A DNA stretch of 64,000 nt, taken from Blastocatellia bacterium (GTDB taxonomy: Bacteria; Acidobacteriota; Blastocatellia; UBA7656; JADIYM01). Where the stretch lies: assembly GCA_016705245.1 (NCBI GenBank), contig JADIYM010000013.1:93683-157682 (forward strand), given 5' to 3'. Both the position numbers and the translations under genes were made by a program. This document shows positions 1 to 8,566 of the stretch, one piece after another. A model generated the notes under the pieces. It made no database searches. It was not told where the DNA came from and was given only the letters and a program-made list of their open reading frames with translations. Position 1 is the first letter of the stretch, and each line of letters begins with the position of its first letter.

Positions 1-607
1 GCCGGTGCTCGAGGTCCTTGAGTGGATGCGAAAGCGTGTAGCGTTCGCCGGCGCCCGTGGTCAGATGCAGCAGCTCACCCTCGGAAACGATCGACGCGAT
101 GCTGTCCGTCGGCACGAGGACGATCTCGTTCCGGTGCCGTACCGGAATGCGGTCGACAGGCTGCGGCCTCACCGCCTCGTCGTAACTCGCCGCCGCCGCA
201 CGAACGCGTTCTTCGGCCTCGACCCGCAACTCCGCCCGCTCCAGACGCTCCTGGGCACGATTGATCGTCTCGCGAAGCCTCTGCCGTTCGACGGGTTTGA
301 GCAGGTAGTCGACCGCGTTCAACTCGAACGCGCGCACCGCGTATTCGTCGTACGCGGTCACGAACGCCACGAGCGGCAGCCGATCCTTGCGAAGGAGCCG
401 CATGACGCCGAGTCCGTCCACCTCGGGCATCTGGAAGTCGAGCAGGGCAAGGTCGGGACGCTCGCGCTCGATTACCTCGACCGCCTCCGCCCCGGTCGCC
501 GCCTCACCGACGATCTCGACGTCATCGAATGATCGAAGAATCGACTGCAGGAACGAGCGCGCCGGCCGCTCGTCGTCCGCTACGACCACGCGAATTTTCG
601 GTGTCAT
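1..607 (-). CDS. LytTR-family response regulator (3' end beyond window)
   Basis: DNA-binding response regulator of a LytS/LytTR two-component system, cut by the left edge of the window (about 202 codons visible). I translated it by hand from the minus strand. The receiver domain (residues about 4-120) has the acidic pair D11-D12, phosphoacceptor D57 in LLDFQMPEVDG, T84 and K104 in DYLLKPV. A coiled linker (about 120-150) leads into the start of a LytTR domain (about 155 onward; VDRIPVRHRNEIVLVPT is a typical LytTR opening). The ATG overlaps the stop of the histidine kinase by 4 bp (ATGA), so the two are translationally coupled and are probably a cognate pair. The target genes cannot be seen from this window. 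Confidence 0.9.
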   Translation of the reverse strand, partial: MTPKIRVVVADDERPARSFLQSILRSFDDVEIVGEAATGAEAVEVIERERPDLALLDFQMPEVDGLGVMRLLRKDRLPLVAFVTAYDEYAVRAFELNAVDYLLKPVERQRLRETINRAQERLERAELRVEAEERVRAAAASYDEAVRPQPVDRIPVRHRNEIVLVPTDSIASIVSEGELLHLTTGAGERYTLSHPLKDLEHR

Positions 608-2631
608 CGATCACCTCGGGCAGCAACGGCCGGCCCCGGCTCGCGCACCCTCTCGACGCCGGTGACGGGCAACCGAACTTCCACCGTCGTGCCGGATCCG
701 GGAACGCTCTCGATGGTGAGTCCCGCCCCGTCTCCGAAATGCCCGGCGAGCCGGCGTTGAATGCTCGCGAGGCCGATACCACGCACGCGTCCGGCCTCGA
801 GAACGGCTTCCGAGACGCCGAGTCCCGTATCCGCAACGGTCAGCCGAACCATCTGGTCGGTCCCGTCAGCGGTGCCTTCGAGCCGAGCCTGGACGCTCAC
901 TTCCCCGCCGGCCTTCGCGGGCGCAATGCCGTGCTTGATGGCGTTTTCGACGAGCGGCTGGACGACCAGCATCGGGATGCGAATTCCGCGCAACTCCTCG
1001 GGCACGTCGATTCTCACGTCGAGGCGCTCCTCGAGCCTGGCGCGCTCGATGGCAAGATACGACTCGACGAGGTCGATCTCCTCACCCAGCGTCGAGAAGT
1101 CGCCCTCGCTGCGCTTGAGCACCGCGCGCAGTAGACCGGTCAGTCGCATTAGCGTGTCGAAGGCGCGCTCCGGCGACGTCTGTATCAGGTATCCGATCGT
1201 CGTCAGCGCGTTGAACAGAAAATGCGGATTGATCTGGGCGCGAATGGCGCGAAGCTCCGCCTCGGTCGCGAGCTTCGAGATCTCCTGTTCGCGAAGGTCA
1301 TGCGCATACCGCTGGTGGCTGACCCGGACGGCGTCGATGCGCCGGGCAACCAGGTTCGCCACGGCCTCCAGCGTCGCGACATCGTCCGACAGCAGTCGTC
1401 GTCCGCCCGTAAGGTCTCCGATGTCGATTGCGTATTGAGGCGCTTCGGCCGTTGGCACGCTCACGGTCACGAGCGCGGCGTCGCCGGTTCGGTCAGGATG
1501 CGCCGGCTGGACGAGTCGCGACGACACGGGCGCTTCGGTCACCGCTCCGTCGCGAGCTTCACCGCTCGAAGCCAGGCGCCACGTCACGGACCGCGCCGCC
1601 AGTGCGGGCCGAAGCCGATCGCATGCGTGAGCGAGGATCTCGTCCGACTCGTCGAGATGGGCGATCTCACGGGCCACGGTGGAGCGCAGCACGTCGTAGT
1701 CGACGCGATGCAGGACGACGGCATCGACGAACCAGGCCGCGATGCTCCGCAGGCCGGGATATGCGAGCGCCATGACTACCCACACGCCGATCATGGCGCC
1801 GACCGCGAGCGGCTCGAGCCGGCCCGATGCGTCGCGCATGTCGAACAACCGTGCGACCACGCCGACGTACAACCCGAACGACACCGCCACGAGCAGTACG
1901 AGCGACAGCGCGCGCTTGAGAAAGATGTCGGCGAGGGCGAACCGGAAGTCCTGGTACAGAATGGCCACCGCCAGCGGGATTGACGCGTGGTGACCGACGA
2001 GCTCGACCATCCAGGACTCGTTTCCTGTGTGGTGTGTCAGGTGCAGAGCCGACACGGCAAACACCGAAAGAGCAGCAAACCAGACGGCACGCCGCGGATG
2101 CGCGGAGCGTCGCGAGACCGCGAACAGTGCCGCAATGACGACGATAAAGCCCACGGTCAGAAGCCGAAGGCCGGCGTCCGACAGCTCCGTACGGCCCGTC
2201 GCCGCGGCAGCGATCTGCAACACAGCGCCAACGGCGCTCAAGCCGTACGCCGACCGCCGGACCCAGGTCCCGAGAACCGGCGCCGTGCCTGTCGACGGGA
2301 TATCGATCGCGCTGTGCACGACGACCGCGGGCAGGAAACCAAGCGCCGTGAACGCGATCGCGACAACGACCGGCGACGGCTCACTGCCCTGCAGATCACG
2401 CGAGACGTAGACGATGAGCTCCGCGACGTTCCAGACGAGGCCGAGCAGTCCGGTCACCAACGGGAGCCGCTCGGTCGGAATGCGAAACGTCGGGACCGCG
2501 ATCGAAGAGTTGACGACGCGAATGGCCGCTGTCGGCCCGCCGAGCACCATCACGAGGAGCATGGCGTACAGGCTCAGTCCGGCGGCGAAACCGATGGTGT
2601 TGACGAGCGCTGAGACGTCGAGTTCGTTCAT
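604..2631 (-). CDS. LytS/YehU-type sensor histidine kinase
   Basis: Membrane sensor kinase of 675 aa. The N-terminal half has about seven to eight hydrophobic segments (residues about 10-310), so this is a multi-pass sensor rather than a periplasmic one. A weak GAF-like stretch (about 330-430) follows, then a short coiled coil. The His_kinase block is unmistakable: QINPHFLFNAL with phosphoacceptor H470, a helix ending in ESYLAIERARLEERL, then an HATPase domain with the N box VENAIKHGIAP and G boxes DTGLG and GIGLASIQRRL. This is the LytS/YehU/BtsS class. It overlaps the downstream LytTR regulator by 4 bp. The stimulus is unknown; family relatives sense extracellular metabolites or membrane state. 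Confidence 0.93.
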   Translation of the reverse strand: MNELDVSALVNTIGFAAGLSLYAMLLVMVLGGPTAAIRVVNSSIAVPTFRIPTERLPLVTGLLGLVWNVAELIVYVSRDLQGSEPSPVVVAIAFTALGFLPAVVVHSAIDIPSTGTAPVLGTWVRRSAYGLSAVGAVLQIAAAATGRTELSDAGLRLLTVGFIVVIAALFAVSRRSAHPRRAVWFAALSVFAVSALHLTHHTGNESWMVELVGHHASIPLAVAILYQDFRFALADIFLKRALSLVLLVAVSFGLYVGVVARLFDMRDASGRLEPLAVGAMIGVWVVMALAYPGLRSIAAWFVDAVVLHRVDYDVLRSTVAREIAHLDESDEILAHACDRLRPALAARSVTWRLASSGEARDGAVTEAPVSSRLVQPAHPDRTGDAALVTVSVPTAEAPQYAIDIGDLTGGRRLLSDDVATLEAVANLVARRIDAVRVSHQRYAHDLREQEISKLATEAELRAIRAQINPHFLFNALTTIGYLIQTSPERAFDTLMRLTGLLRAVLKRSEGDFSTLGEEIDLVESYLAIERARLEERLDVRIDVPEELRGIRIPMLVVQPLVENAIKHGIAPAKAGGEVSVQARLEGTADGTDQMVRLTVADTGLGVSEAVLEAGRVRGIGLASIQRRLAGHFGDGAGLTIESVPGSGTTVEVRLPVTGVERVREPGPAVAARGDR

Positions 2632-2683
2632 GGAATCGCGAGGCGCAGTCAGAGTCTAGCCCAGCTCGAGAGTCTCCGGCATC

Positions 2684-2925
2684 AGAACCGCGAGCGGTAG
2701 CGAGCAGGCCGGCGGACAGTCGAACGATTCCGATCATCGTCCTTCCGCAACGACGAGTCTGCGGTTTCAGCCACCGTCCGTGGGACGCTCGCTACCGCTC
2801 GCGGCTCGAAAAGCGGGGAGCACCACCAGGCAGGCGGCTGTCCCCGTTTGTTGAGCCGCGAGCGGTAGCGAGCGTCCCACGGACGGTCGACCGGTTCCGA
2901 TCACTTTCGTACTTCCGCAAGGCTC
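2684..2925. repeat. Composite REP/BIME-like inverted repeat
   Basis: This fills most of the 310-base gap between two minus-strand genes; I see no gene. It opens with a REP unit (about 2684-2710, GAACCGCGAGCGGTAGCGAG) and a linker of about 60 bp that recurs at other loci. A perfect 34-bp inverted repeat follows (arms 2774-2807 and 2853-2886), whose outer part reads CCGTCCGTGGGACGCTCGCT. The same arms recur near 30012-30112, 45671-45788 and 52650-52800. The transcript would fold into a very stable hairpin, so it may stabilise or terminate mRNA upstream of the kinase gene. Confidence 0.85.
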
Positions 2926-2941
2926 CGATGCCGGCGCCGCC

Positions 2942-4318
2942 TCAACTCTGCACCACCGCCGCGATTTCGTCTCGGATCTCGTCGAGCGACATATTCGCGA
3001 GCCGGCCGTCGCGAACGAGGGGACGGCCTGCCACCCAGCTGTGGCGCACGGCCGTCTGCGCGACCATCGAAAACACGACGGCATTCAACAGGTCGTCTCC
3101 GCCTGAGCACGCTGCCGGCCAGAGCGACGGATCATCGAGCGAGATCGCAACGAGATCCGCCCACAGTCCGGGCGCGATGCGGCCCGCCTCGATTCCCAGG
3201 GCGCGCGCGCCGTTCGCTGTTCCCATCTCGAGAAGGGGCAGCGCCGTCCCGCGCGAGTCGGGGTCGGCACCGGCAACGATACCCATCTCGAGCGCCGAGA
3301 CTCGCTGCAGATACTCGACCGTTCGCATCTCGTCGAAGAGGTTGAGCCGGTTGTTGGCGTCCGTGCCGAGCGCGACGGGCACGCCGCGCGCAACGAGATC
3401 CGGGATCCTCGCCACACCGTCGCCGAGTGCCATGTTCGTCAACGGGTTGTAGACGAGTGCGCCGCCGGCGTCAGCCAACAGGGCGCGCTCGCCGTCGTCG
3501 AGCCAGATTCCATGAACGAGCACCGTACGTTCCGACAGGGCGCCCATCCGCTCGATCGCCCGCAGCGGGGAGACGCCGTATGTCGAAGTCGAGAACGAAA
3601 GGTCGCCCTGCTGCTCGGCGAGGTGGATGTGGAAGGGAGCGCGAAACTCGGCGGCAATTTCGGAAGCCGCGCGGATCATCGCCTCTGACGCCCCGTGCAG
3701 GGAGTGAGGCGCCGGCCGTACGACGACGGTCGGGTCCGCGGCGTACAGGGCGTGAAGCTCGCGCGTGTTCGCCGCGGCCGCATCGGCCGTCTCACGAAAT
3801 CTGGCCTGCCCGGGCTTCGACCCCAGGTCGTACATCGTCCGCAGGAGCGCGATGCGAATGCCGAGTCGCCGCGCGGCCTCGATGACGGCCGTCGCGTGCG
3901 TGTTTCCGCCGCCGGAGCCGTCTCGGCCGTGATGGACGTAGAAGAACTCGCCAACCGTCGTCGTTCCCGCAAGCGCCATCTCGGCGTAGGCGAGCAGGGC
4001 CGCCGCGACGATGGCTCGCTCGTCGAGCCGCATGACAAGCGGATACAGGTGCCCGTCGACCCACTCGCGGAAGTTCCGCGCATTGTCACCATTGCCTCGC
4101 AGCAGCACCTGGAAGGAATGCGTGTGCGCATTGATACATCCCGGCAGCAGCGCGTGCCCGTCGAGATCGAGTCTCGTCGACGCCGCGGCACTTGGAAGGG
4201 CGGCAAGTTCGTCGGCACGTCCCGCCGCGACGATCCGGCCGTCGTCACCGATGAGGACTGCGCCGCCAGCCAGGAAGCGTCGGTCAACGAGAACGTGGTC
4301 TGCAGTCAGAAGCAGCAT
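2942..4318 (-). CDS. Amidohydrolase, formimidoylglutamate deiminase (HutF)-like
   Basis: Metal-dependent hydrolase of the ATZ/TRZ amidohydrolase superfamily, 458 aa, predicted cytoplasmic. Metal and catalytic positions visible: H65 and H67 in NAHTHSFQ, H230 and H232 in HIHLAEQQGDL, H269 in VLVHG, and D320 in ALGTDANN. The phrases GTTTVGEFFYVHH and HIHLAEQ closely resemble N-formimidoyl-L-glutamate deiminase (HutF), which removes ammonia from formiminoglutamate in histidine catabolism, and the length fits (about 450 aa). No other hut gene is nearby. The immediate upstream neighbour on the same strand is an M20 amidohydrolase, so a role in degrading an N-substituted amino acid or a purine-like compound is also possible. 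The superfamily is certain; the substrate is an inference. Confidence 0.75.
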   Translation of the reverse strand: MLLLTADHVLVDRRFLAGGAVLIGDDGRIVAAGRADELAALPSAAASTRLDLDGHALLPGCINAHTHSFQVLLRGNGDNARNFREWVDGHLYPLVMRLDERAIVAAALLAYAEMALAGTTTVGEFFYVHHGRDGSGGGNTHATAVIEAARRLGIRIALLRTMYDLGSKPGQARFRETADAAAANTRELHALYAADPTVVVRPAPHSLHGASEAMIRAASEIAAEFRAPFHIHLAEQQGDLSFSTSTYGVSPLRAIERMGALSERTVLVHGIWLDDGERALLADAGGALVYNPLTNMALGDGVARIPDLVARGVPVALGTDANNRLNLFDEMRTVEYLQRVSALEMGIVAGADPDSRGTALPLLEMGTANGARALGIEAGRIAPGLWADLVAISLDDPSLWPAACSGGDDLLNAVVFSMVAQTAVRHSWVAGRPLVRDGRLANMSLDEIRDEIAAVVQS

Positions 4319-4369
4319 GAGTTCACAACACTCTCCGGTCGCCCGTTCCGACGTCGGGAGCTCGACCGG

Positions 4370-5398
4370 TCACTCAACGTCGACCGCGCCGCCATCGAGC
4401 AATTCGGCGCCGAGGCGCTCGTAGAGGTCTATGCCGAGCGCGATTTGCTCGACCGTGATGTGCTCGTTCGACGAGTGCGCGACCTCGATGTCGCCCGGTC
4501 CCACGAGCAGAATCCTGCCGAGCGACTTCAGGAAACTCGCGTCCGTATTGAAGTTCGCGACTCCCGTCTCGTAGCCGTCCGGCAAATCGAACAGCTCCGG
4601 GCCATTCTCAGTCAGCACTGTTCGCCGGACACCGTCCACGAGCGATGCGTCGATCGCGGCGAGAATCTCTGACGTCGGCCCCACTGTCCGGAACATGAGC
4701 TCGGCGGACGCGGCCGGTGCAAGTACGTTCGCAGCCACGCCTCCCGCGATGAGTCCCACGTTGAAAAACGTCTCGCCAAGCACGTCGTGCCGCGGCCACT
4801 CGAGATGACGGAGCGTCTCGAGCGTGACGAGCAACCGGTCCACTGCGGAAACTCCACGGTGCGGGAAACCCGAGTGCGCCGCGCGACCCTCCGCGTCCAG
4901 CCGAACCTTCACGACGCCCTTCTGGGCTGCGATCACCCGGCAGACAGTTGGCTCACACAACACGATGTCGCGCGTCGAGATCGGCAGCTTCGCGGCGGCC
5001 TTCGCACCCGAATGATCCACCTCCTCGCCCACGACGAAGAGAAACCCGAACGCGCTGGCACCCTTCGCGCGCAGACGGCGTCCGGCCTCGAGCATCGCGA
5101 CGATGCCGCCTTTCGTATCGCACGCGCCTCGCCCATAGATCGTGTCGCCTTCACGTCGATACGGCAGAAACGGCGGAACGGTGTCGATGTGCGTCGAGAA
5201 GAACAGGCGAGGCGTTTCGCCGTCGCGCACCGCGAGCAGGTTGTCGCGTCCCGGCAGCACTTCCTGCCGCGTGACCCGATATCCGTCCCGCTCGAGCTCT
5301 CGCTCGAGGATCGCCGCGATGCCTGCCTCATCGCCGGTCGTCGAAGGCGTGTCGATCATCTCGCGCAGCAGCTCGAGAACGCCGGCGGGCACGCTCAT
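4370..5398 (-). CDS. M20 family metallopeptidase (ArgE/DapE/CPG2-like)
   Basis: Zinc-dependent peptidase or deacylase of 342 aa. Di-zinc site features: H70 and D72 in STHIDTVPP, the bridging aspartate D94 in GRGACDTKGG, and the general-base pair E125-E126 in VVGEEVDHSGA. A late His in VAHSSNEHI supplies the last ligand. The dimerisation domain lies between (about 160-270). Family members cleave N-acyl amino acids (acetylornithine, succinyl-diaminopimelate) or dipeptides; the sequence alone does not fix the substrate. The start overlaps the stop of the upstream ferritin-ferredoxin gene by 4 bp (ATGA), so the two are cotranscribed. The HutF-like gene follows 51 bp downstream in the same direction. 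Confidence 0.88.
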   Translation of the reverse strand: MSVPAGVLELLREMIDTPSTTGDEAGIAAILERELERDGYRVTRQEVLPGRDNLLAVRDGETPRLFFSTHIDTVPPFLPYRREGDTIYGRGACDTKGGIVAMLEAGRRLRAKGASAFGFLFVVGEEVDHSGAKAAAKLPISTRDIVLCEPTVCRVIAAQKGVVKVRLDAEGRAAHSGFPHRGVSAVDRLLVTLETLRHLEWPRHDVLGETFFNVGLIAGGVAANVLAPAASAELMFRTVGPTSEILAAIDASLVDGVRRTVLTENGPELFDLPDGYETGVANFNTDASFLKSLGRILLVGPGDIEVAHSSNEHITVEQIALGIDLYERLGAELLDGGAVDVE

Positions 5399-5958
5399 TT
5401 CACATCACTACCGGCAGCCCGCTCGAGCGCCGGCACCCGCACGCGAACGGCCGAAGAAGCAGTCGTCTGGCACGCGAGGCGCCAACCTTCCGCAAGCAAT
5501 TCATCGAGATGCTTCCGCTCGGGAGCCGTGAGCTTCGAGAGCGACTCCGCACCTTCGATGACCTCGACCCGGCACGTCCCGCAAACTCCGTGGCCGCCGC
5601 AATCGTTTCGAATCTCGACTCCGGCCGCCTTGGCCGCCTCGAGGAGCGTGTCACCGTCAGCCGGAGATGCTGCAAGCCCGGACGGATCGAACACGATCGA
5701 CACGGACTCAGTCGCCGCAGTGATCGGACGTCCAAGTCCGGCGCGAATGAGAGCCCTCGCCTGACCGGCATCGATACGGGCGAGCATGTCCATGGCCTCG
5801 GCGATGTGGTGTTTCTCTTGACGCGTAATCTCGGTAAGCAGTTCGCGAACGGCCGGCGTTTTTGCGCGACCGATCATCTCGGAGTACACGTTCACCGTGT
5901 CGAGCTCGCGAACTAGGAGTTCGCGGATCAGGTCCTCGGCATCACGGGTTTTCGCCAT
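5395..5958 (-). CDS. Encapsulated-ferritin-like helical domain fused to [2Fe-2S] ferredoxin
   Basis: 187 aa with two domains. Residues 1-75 are a single helical hairpin, half of a classical ferritin bundle. E18, Y25, E48 and H51 have the same relative spacing (0, +7, +30, +33) as the iron ligands E32/Y39/E62/H65 that I recall for encapsulated ferritin (EncFtn). Residues 84-180 are a plant-type [2Fe-2S] ferredoxin with cysteines C120, C126, C129 and C163 (CGGHGVCGTC and LACQT). Inference: an iron-oxidising module with its own electron carrier, possibly for iron mobilisation. No encapsulin shell gene is in the window, and the C-terminus does not look like an encapsulin-targeting peptide. Translationally coupled to the M20 peptidase. 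Confidence 0.8.
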   Translation of the reverse strand: MAKTRDAEDLIRELLVRELDTVNVYSEMIGRAKTPAVRELLTEITRQEKHHIAEAMDMLARIDAGQARALIRAGLGRPITAATESVSIVFDPSGLAASPADGDTLLEAAKAAGVEIRNDCGGHGVCGTCRVEVIEGAESLSKLTAPERKHLDELLAEGWRLACQTTASSAVRVRVPALERAAGSDVK

Positions 5959-6025
5959 GGCGTCTGGATTCTGGGTTTCGGTGCCGACCCTGTCAAGAAT
6001 CGCGAGCTACGTAAGGCGACTTCAA

Positions 6026-6064
6026 TAAACGAAGCCGCCCCCGTCGACTCGACGAGGGCGGCTC
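6026..6064 (-). terminator. Rho-independent terminator after the rhodanese gene
   Basis: Reading the minus strand after the rhodanese stop (6079), a GC-rich hairpin (AGCCGCCCTCGTC pairing with GACGGGGGCGGCT) is followed by TTCGTTTATT. It separates the rhodanese transcript from the ferritin-ferredoxin operon. Confidence 0.7.
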
Positions 6065-6078
6065 CAGGCTGCCAATTA

Positions 6079-6558
6079 CTAAGGCTGGACTTCGGTCGGA
6101 AGCTGAGCTGTCTTCCAGGCGGTGAGACCGCCCTTCAATGCGTATGCGTTCGTGAAACCCGACTGCTGCAATTTGAGTACCGCACCGGCACTCGTGTGTT
6201 CGGCCCCTCAGGTACAGTACGCAACGATAAGCGTGTCCTTAGCGAGGTCCTTGCTCCATTCGGCGAGCTTTGCATCGGGCACGTGGTCGGCGCCCTTGAT
6301 CTTGTCGCCCGTGAACGAGCTTCGTGTGTCGATGAAGCGGACCGTGACGCCTTCGTCCATCCACTTCTTGATTTCGTCCGGGGTGGTGCGCCTGGCCACC
6401 GTTGCGTCGAACGGCACCGCGGGCTTGGTGTCCGGCTTTGCAACGGTCACCGCTGGCGGCGTTTTCGACGGAGCTTTGCCGCTCTGGGCCAGAGCGGGGG
6501 CGGGGGCGGCCAGCAGGAGCGCCAGCACCATCCCTCCGCTCGTGAATTCGTAACGCAT
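6079..6558 (-). CDS. Periplasmic rhodanese-like protein, probable selenoprotein (in-frame TGA at codon 117)
   Basis: Read from the ATG at 6558, which has a GGAGG about 10 nt upstream, the frame gives a signal peptide (residues 1-24, ending APALA), a linker, and a rhodanese domain from about residue 50 (FIDTRSSF, GADHVPDAKL). It then reaches VAYCT followed by TGA (6208-6210). The same frame stays open for 42 more codons to TAG at 6079. Those codons encode a clear rhodanese C-terminus (GFTNAYALKGGLTAW). The TGA falls where relatives I recall have the second Cys of a C-x-C active-site motif (YC-S/T-C), giving C115-T116-U117-G118. A SECIS-like hairpin lies just downstream. A simple nonsense mutation remains possible, and no sel genes are in the window. 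Likely role: sulfur or selenium redox chemistry in the periplasm. Confidence 0.75.
6175..6193 (-). promoter_or_regulatory. Candidate bacterial SECIS hairpin
   Basis: On the minus strand, 14 nt after the in-frame TGA, GAGUGCC (6193-6187) pairs with GGUACUC (6181-6175) to make 7 bp, including one G-U, with a 5-nt apical loop GGUGC. The apical loop begins 21 nt after the UGA. Bacterial SECIS elements, as I recall the consensus, have a short loop with G in its first two positions, 16-37 nt after the UGA, and E. coli fdhF also has a GGU in the loop. This fits well but was found by eye, not by folding. Confidence 0.6.
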
Positions 6559-6653
6559 ACGTCTCAGTCCTCCGAAAAGTGATGGGTGGCGCAATGCGCC
6601 ACCCACAACATTAGCGACCGGGACGACCCCGCCGCAAGCCGCATTCCGGCCGG

Positions 6654-8366
6654 TCATTCGACCGTAAAGGCTCCGATGCCAGTGGCCGAGGCTCCACCGG
6701 GGTTCGTGACAACGACATCACGTGCGACTCGGGCGGCCTTTTTCTTGATCTTGATGTTCACGTCGAGCCGCGACGGCGAAACGTACGTCACCGAGTTGAC
6801 CGTGATCTTCGTGCCGAACGAGACGGTTGCACCCTGAACGAACCCGGTTCCGTTCACCGTGACGGTGAGCGTCGCCTTGCGCCGAGCCGACGCCGGGGAA
6901 CAGCTCGTAACCGCCAGGTCCACCGTGCCCTCGACGACCACGTTGAAGGTGCAGGATCCGCCAGTCGCCGATGTACAGGTCACCTCCGTCGTGCCGACCG
7001 TGAAGGTCGATCCCGACGCCGGAACGCACGCCAGTGTTCCGCATTCGCCTGTCGGCGTCGGCAAGTCGAAAGTCGCGACCTCCGAACCATTGCCGTCGCC
7101 ATCAGTGACCAGGACGTCCGCCGGACATCGAAGATCGCATTCACCGTCGCGAAGCACGATCTTGAACACGCCGCCGCGCCCACCAAAGACGCTGTCCGTC
7201 ACCACGTATAGTTCGCCCGCCTCGTCCTCACCGAACGAAACGACCGGCTCGCTCGCCGCGCCGGTGACCATTGTTACGGCAGTCGTCTCACCCGGCACGA
7301 GCGTCAGGATCTGACCGGAGCCGAGACAGTAGTCCGCGAACACGTATTTGCCGAAAAGCGAAGGAATCGCGTCGCCGCGATAGACGTACCCTCCCGTTAT
7401 GGAGCAGCCGGACGAGACGCCGTTGCTCCCGCTGTGCGCGTATTCGAAGACCGGGAGGATCTTGCCGGAAGTGTCGCAGCCCGTCGTAGGCGGACGACAG
7501 TGCACGCCCTCCATGACCCGCCATCCGTAATTGCCGCCCCGCGTGATGATGTCGACCTCTTCGTACTGGTTCTGTCCGACATCGCCGGCCCAAAGCTGCC
7601 CGGATTCGCGATCGAACGAATATCGCCACGTGTTTCGAAGCCCGTAGGCGTAGATCTCGTCTGGAGCGGCCAAGCCGACGAACGGGTTGTCGGACGGGAT
7701 CGCATACGGCTGCGCGCCGTTCACGTCAAATCGCAGAATCTTGCCGAGCAGGTCGTTGATGTCCTGTCCGTTGTCGTCCGGATCGTTCGCCGATCCGCCG
7801 TCGCCGGTCGCGGCGTAAAGAAAACCGTCCGGCCCGAATTTGAGGAGCCCGCCGTTGTGGTTCTCGGCGAGCTGATGCGGAATCTCGATGATGCGCCGCT
7901 CCGCCGTGCTCGCAACGTTCGGATTTCCGGCCATCGCCTGGTATTCGGCGATGACGATGCCGCCTTCAGTCGGCGTGCGGCCGGTGTAATAGACGAAGAA
8001 GCGACGGTTCGTCTCGTAGTCCGGATGGAACGCGACGCTCAGCAATCCCTGCTCGTTGCCACTGTCCTCGACGCGGTCTTCGATGTCGAGAAAGGGCGTC
8101 GAGAGGAGCTGGCCATTCTGAATGATGCGGACGCGGCCTTCCTTCTCGACTGCGAAGAGACGGTTCGTGCCGTCGGCCGCATTTGTCACCTGCACGGGGC
8201 GCTCGAGGTTGAGCACGACGAGATCGAGCTCGATCGGTGCACCGGTCGAGCCGCGCGCGACTTCGTTTCGAGGCGAGAGTCGCGTTGCGGCCATTCCGGC
8301 AGTCACCGACGACATCAGTAGTCCCGCCCCGGCGATCGCGCCGAGTCTTCGAACGTATGAATGCAT
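6654..8366 (-). CDS. Secreted PQQ/sorbosone-dehydrogenase-like beta-propeller with HYR and IPT domains
   Basis: About 570 aa. I chose the ATG at 8366 because GGGGGA lies just upstream and the first 25 residues form a signal peptide (RRLGAIAGAGLLMSSVTAG); the open frame runs about 65 codons further upstream without a domain. The GSDH-type six-bladed propeller (residues about 45-400) has typical phrases: EGRVRIIQNGQ, EQGLLSVAFHPDY, ENHNGGLLKFGPDG, GLRNTWRYSFD and GGNYGWRVMEG. Then come a HYR-like domain (about 400-480; CTSATGGSCTF) and an IPT/TIG fold (about 485-570). The family oxidises sugars or uses PQQ or calcium, but many such secreted members have no proven activity. Probably extracellular or outer-surface. 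Confidence 0.85.
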   Translation of the reverse strand: MHSYVRRLGAIAGAGLLMSSVTAGMAATRLSPRNEVARGSTGAPIELDLVVLNLERPVQVTNAADGTNRLFAVEKEGRVRIIQNGQLLSTPFLDIEDRVEDSGNEQGLLSVAFHPDYETNRRFFVYYTGRTPTEGGIVIAEYQAMAGNPNVASTAERRIIEIPHQLAENHNGGLLKFGPDGFLYAATGDGGSANDPDDNGQDINDLLGKILRFDVNGAQPYAIPSDNPFVGLAAPDEIYAYGLRNTWRYSFDRESGQLWAGDVGQNQYEEVDIITRGGNYGWRVMEGVHCRPPTTGCDTSGKILPVFEYAHSGSNGVSSGCSITGGYVYRGDAIPSLFGKYVFADYCLGSGQILTLVPGETTAVTMVTGAASEPVVSFGEDEAGELYVVTDSVFGGRGGVFKIVLRDGECDLRCPADVLVTDGDGNGSEVATFDLPTPTGECGTLACVPASGSTFTVGTTEVTCTSATGGSCTFNVVVEGTVDLAVTSCSPASARRKATLTVTVNGTGFVQGATVSFGTKITVNSVTYVSPSRLDVNIKIKKKAARVARDVVVTNPGGASATGIGAFTVE

Positions 8367-8566
8367 GTTTCCCCCAACCCTCTGGATCGTCCGGTTTCCC
8401 CGGACTGCAAAAGTGTAGCTCCGCTTGTACGTTGCGGTCATGGAGCCCCGCGCGCCTCGCGCTGATACGTCGTCTGACTCCGCGCTGATACGTTGTCTGC
8501 TTCGTGACCGTACCCGACCCCATGGGTTCGTCACAGACGACGGCAACGTCCGCTGTGGCAAGTCGC

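Noticed and set aside
604..1134. Plus-strand frames opposite the histidine kinase
   Set aside because: Arg/Ser/Pro-rich shadows typical of high-GC antisense frames; the minus strand has clear HisKA/HATPase motifs.
2942..4318. Firm assignment as HutF of the histidine pathway
   Set aside because: Motifs are close to HutF but no other hut gene is nearby and related deaminases share the same motifs, so only a HutF-like label is given.
5395..5958. Encapsulin nanocompartment locus
   Set aside because: No shell gene and no targeting peptide at the C-terminus; only the ferritin-like module is similar.
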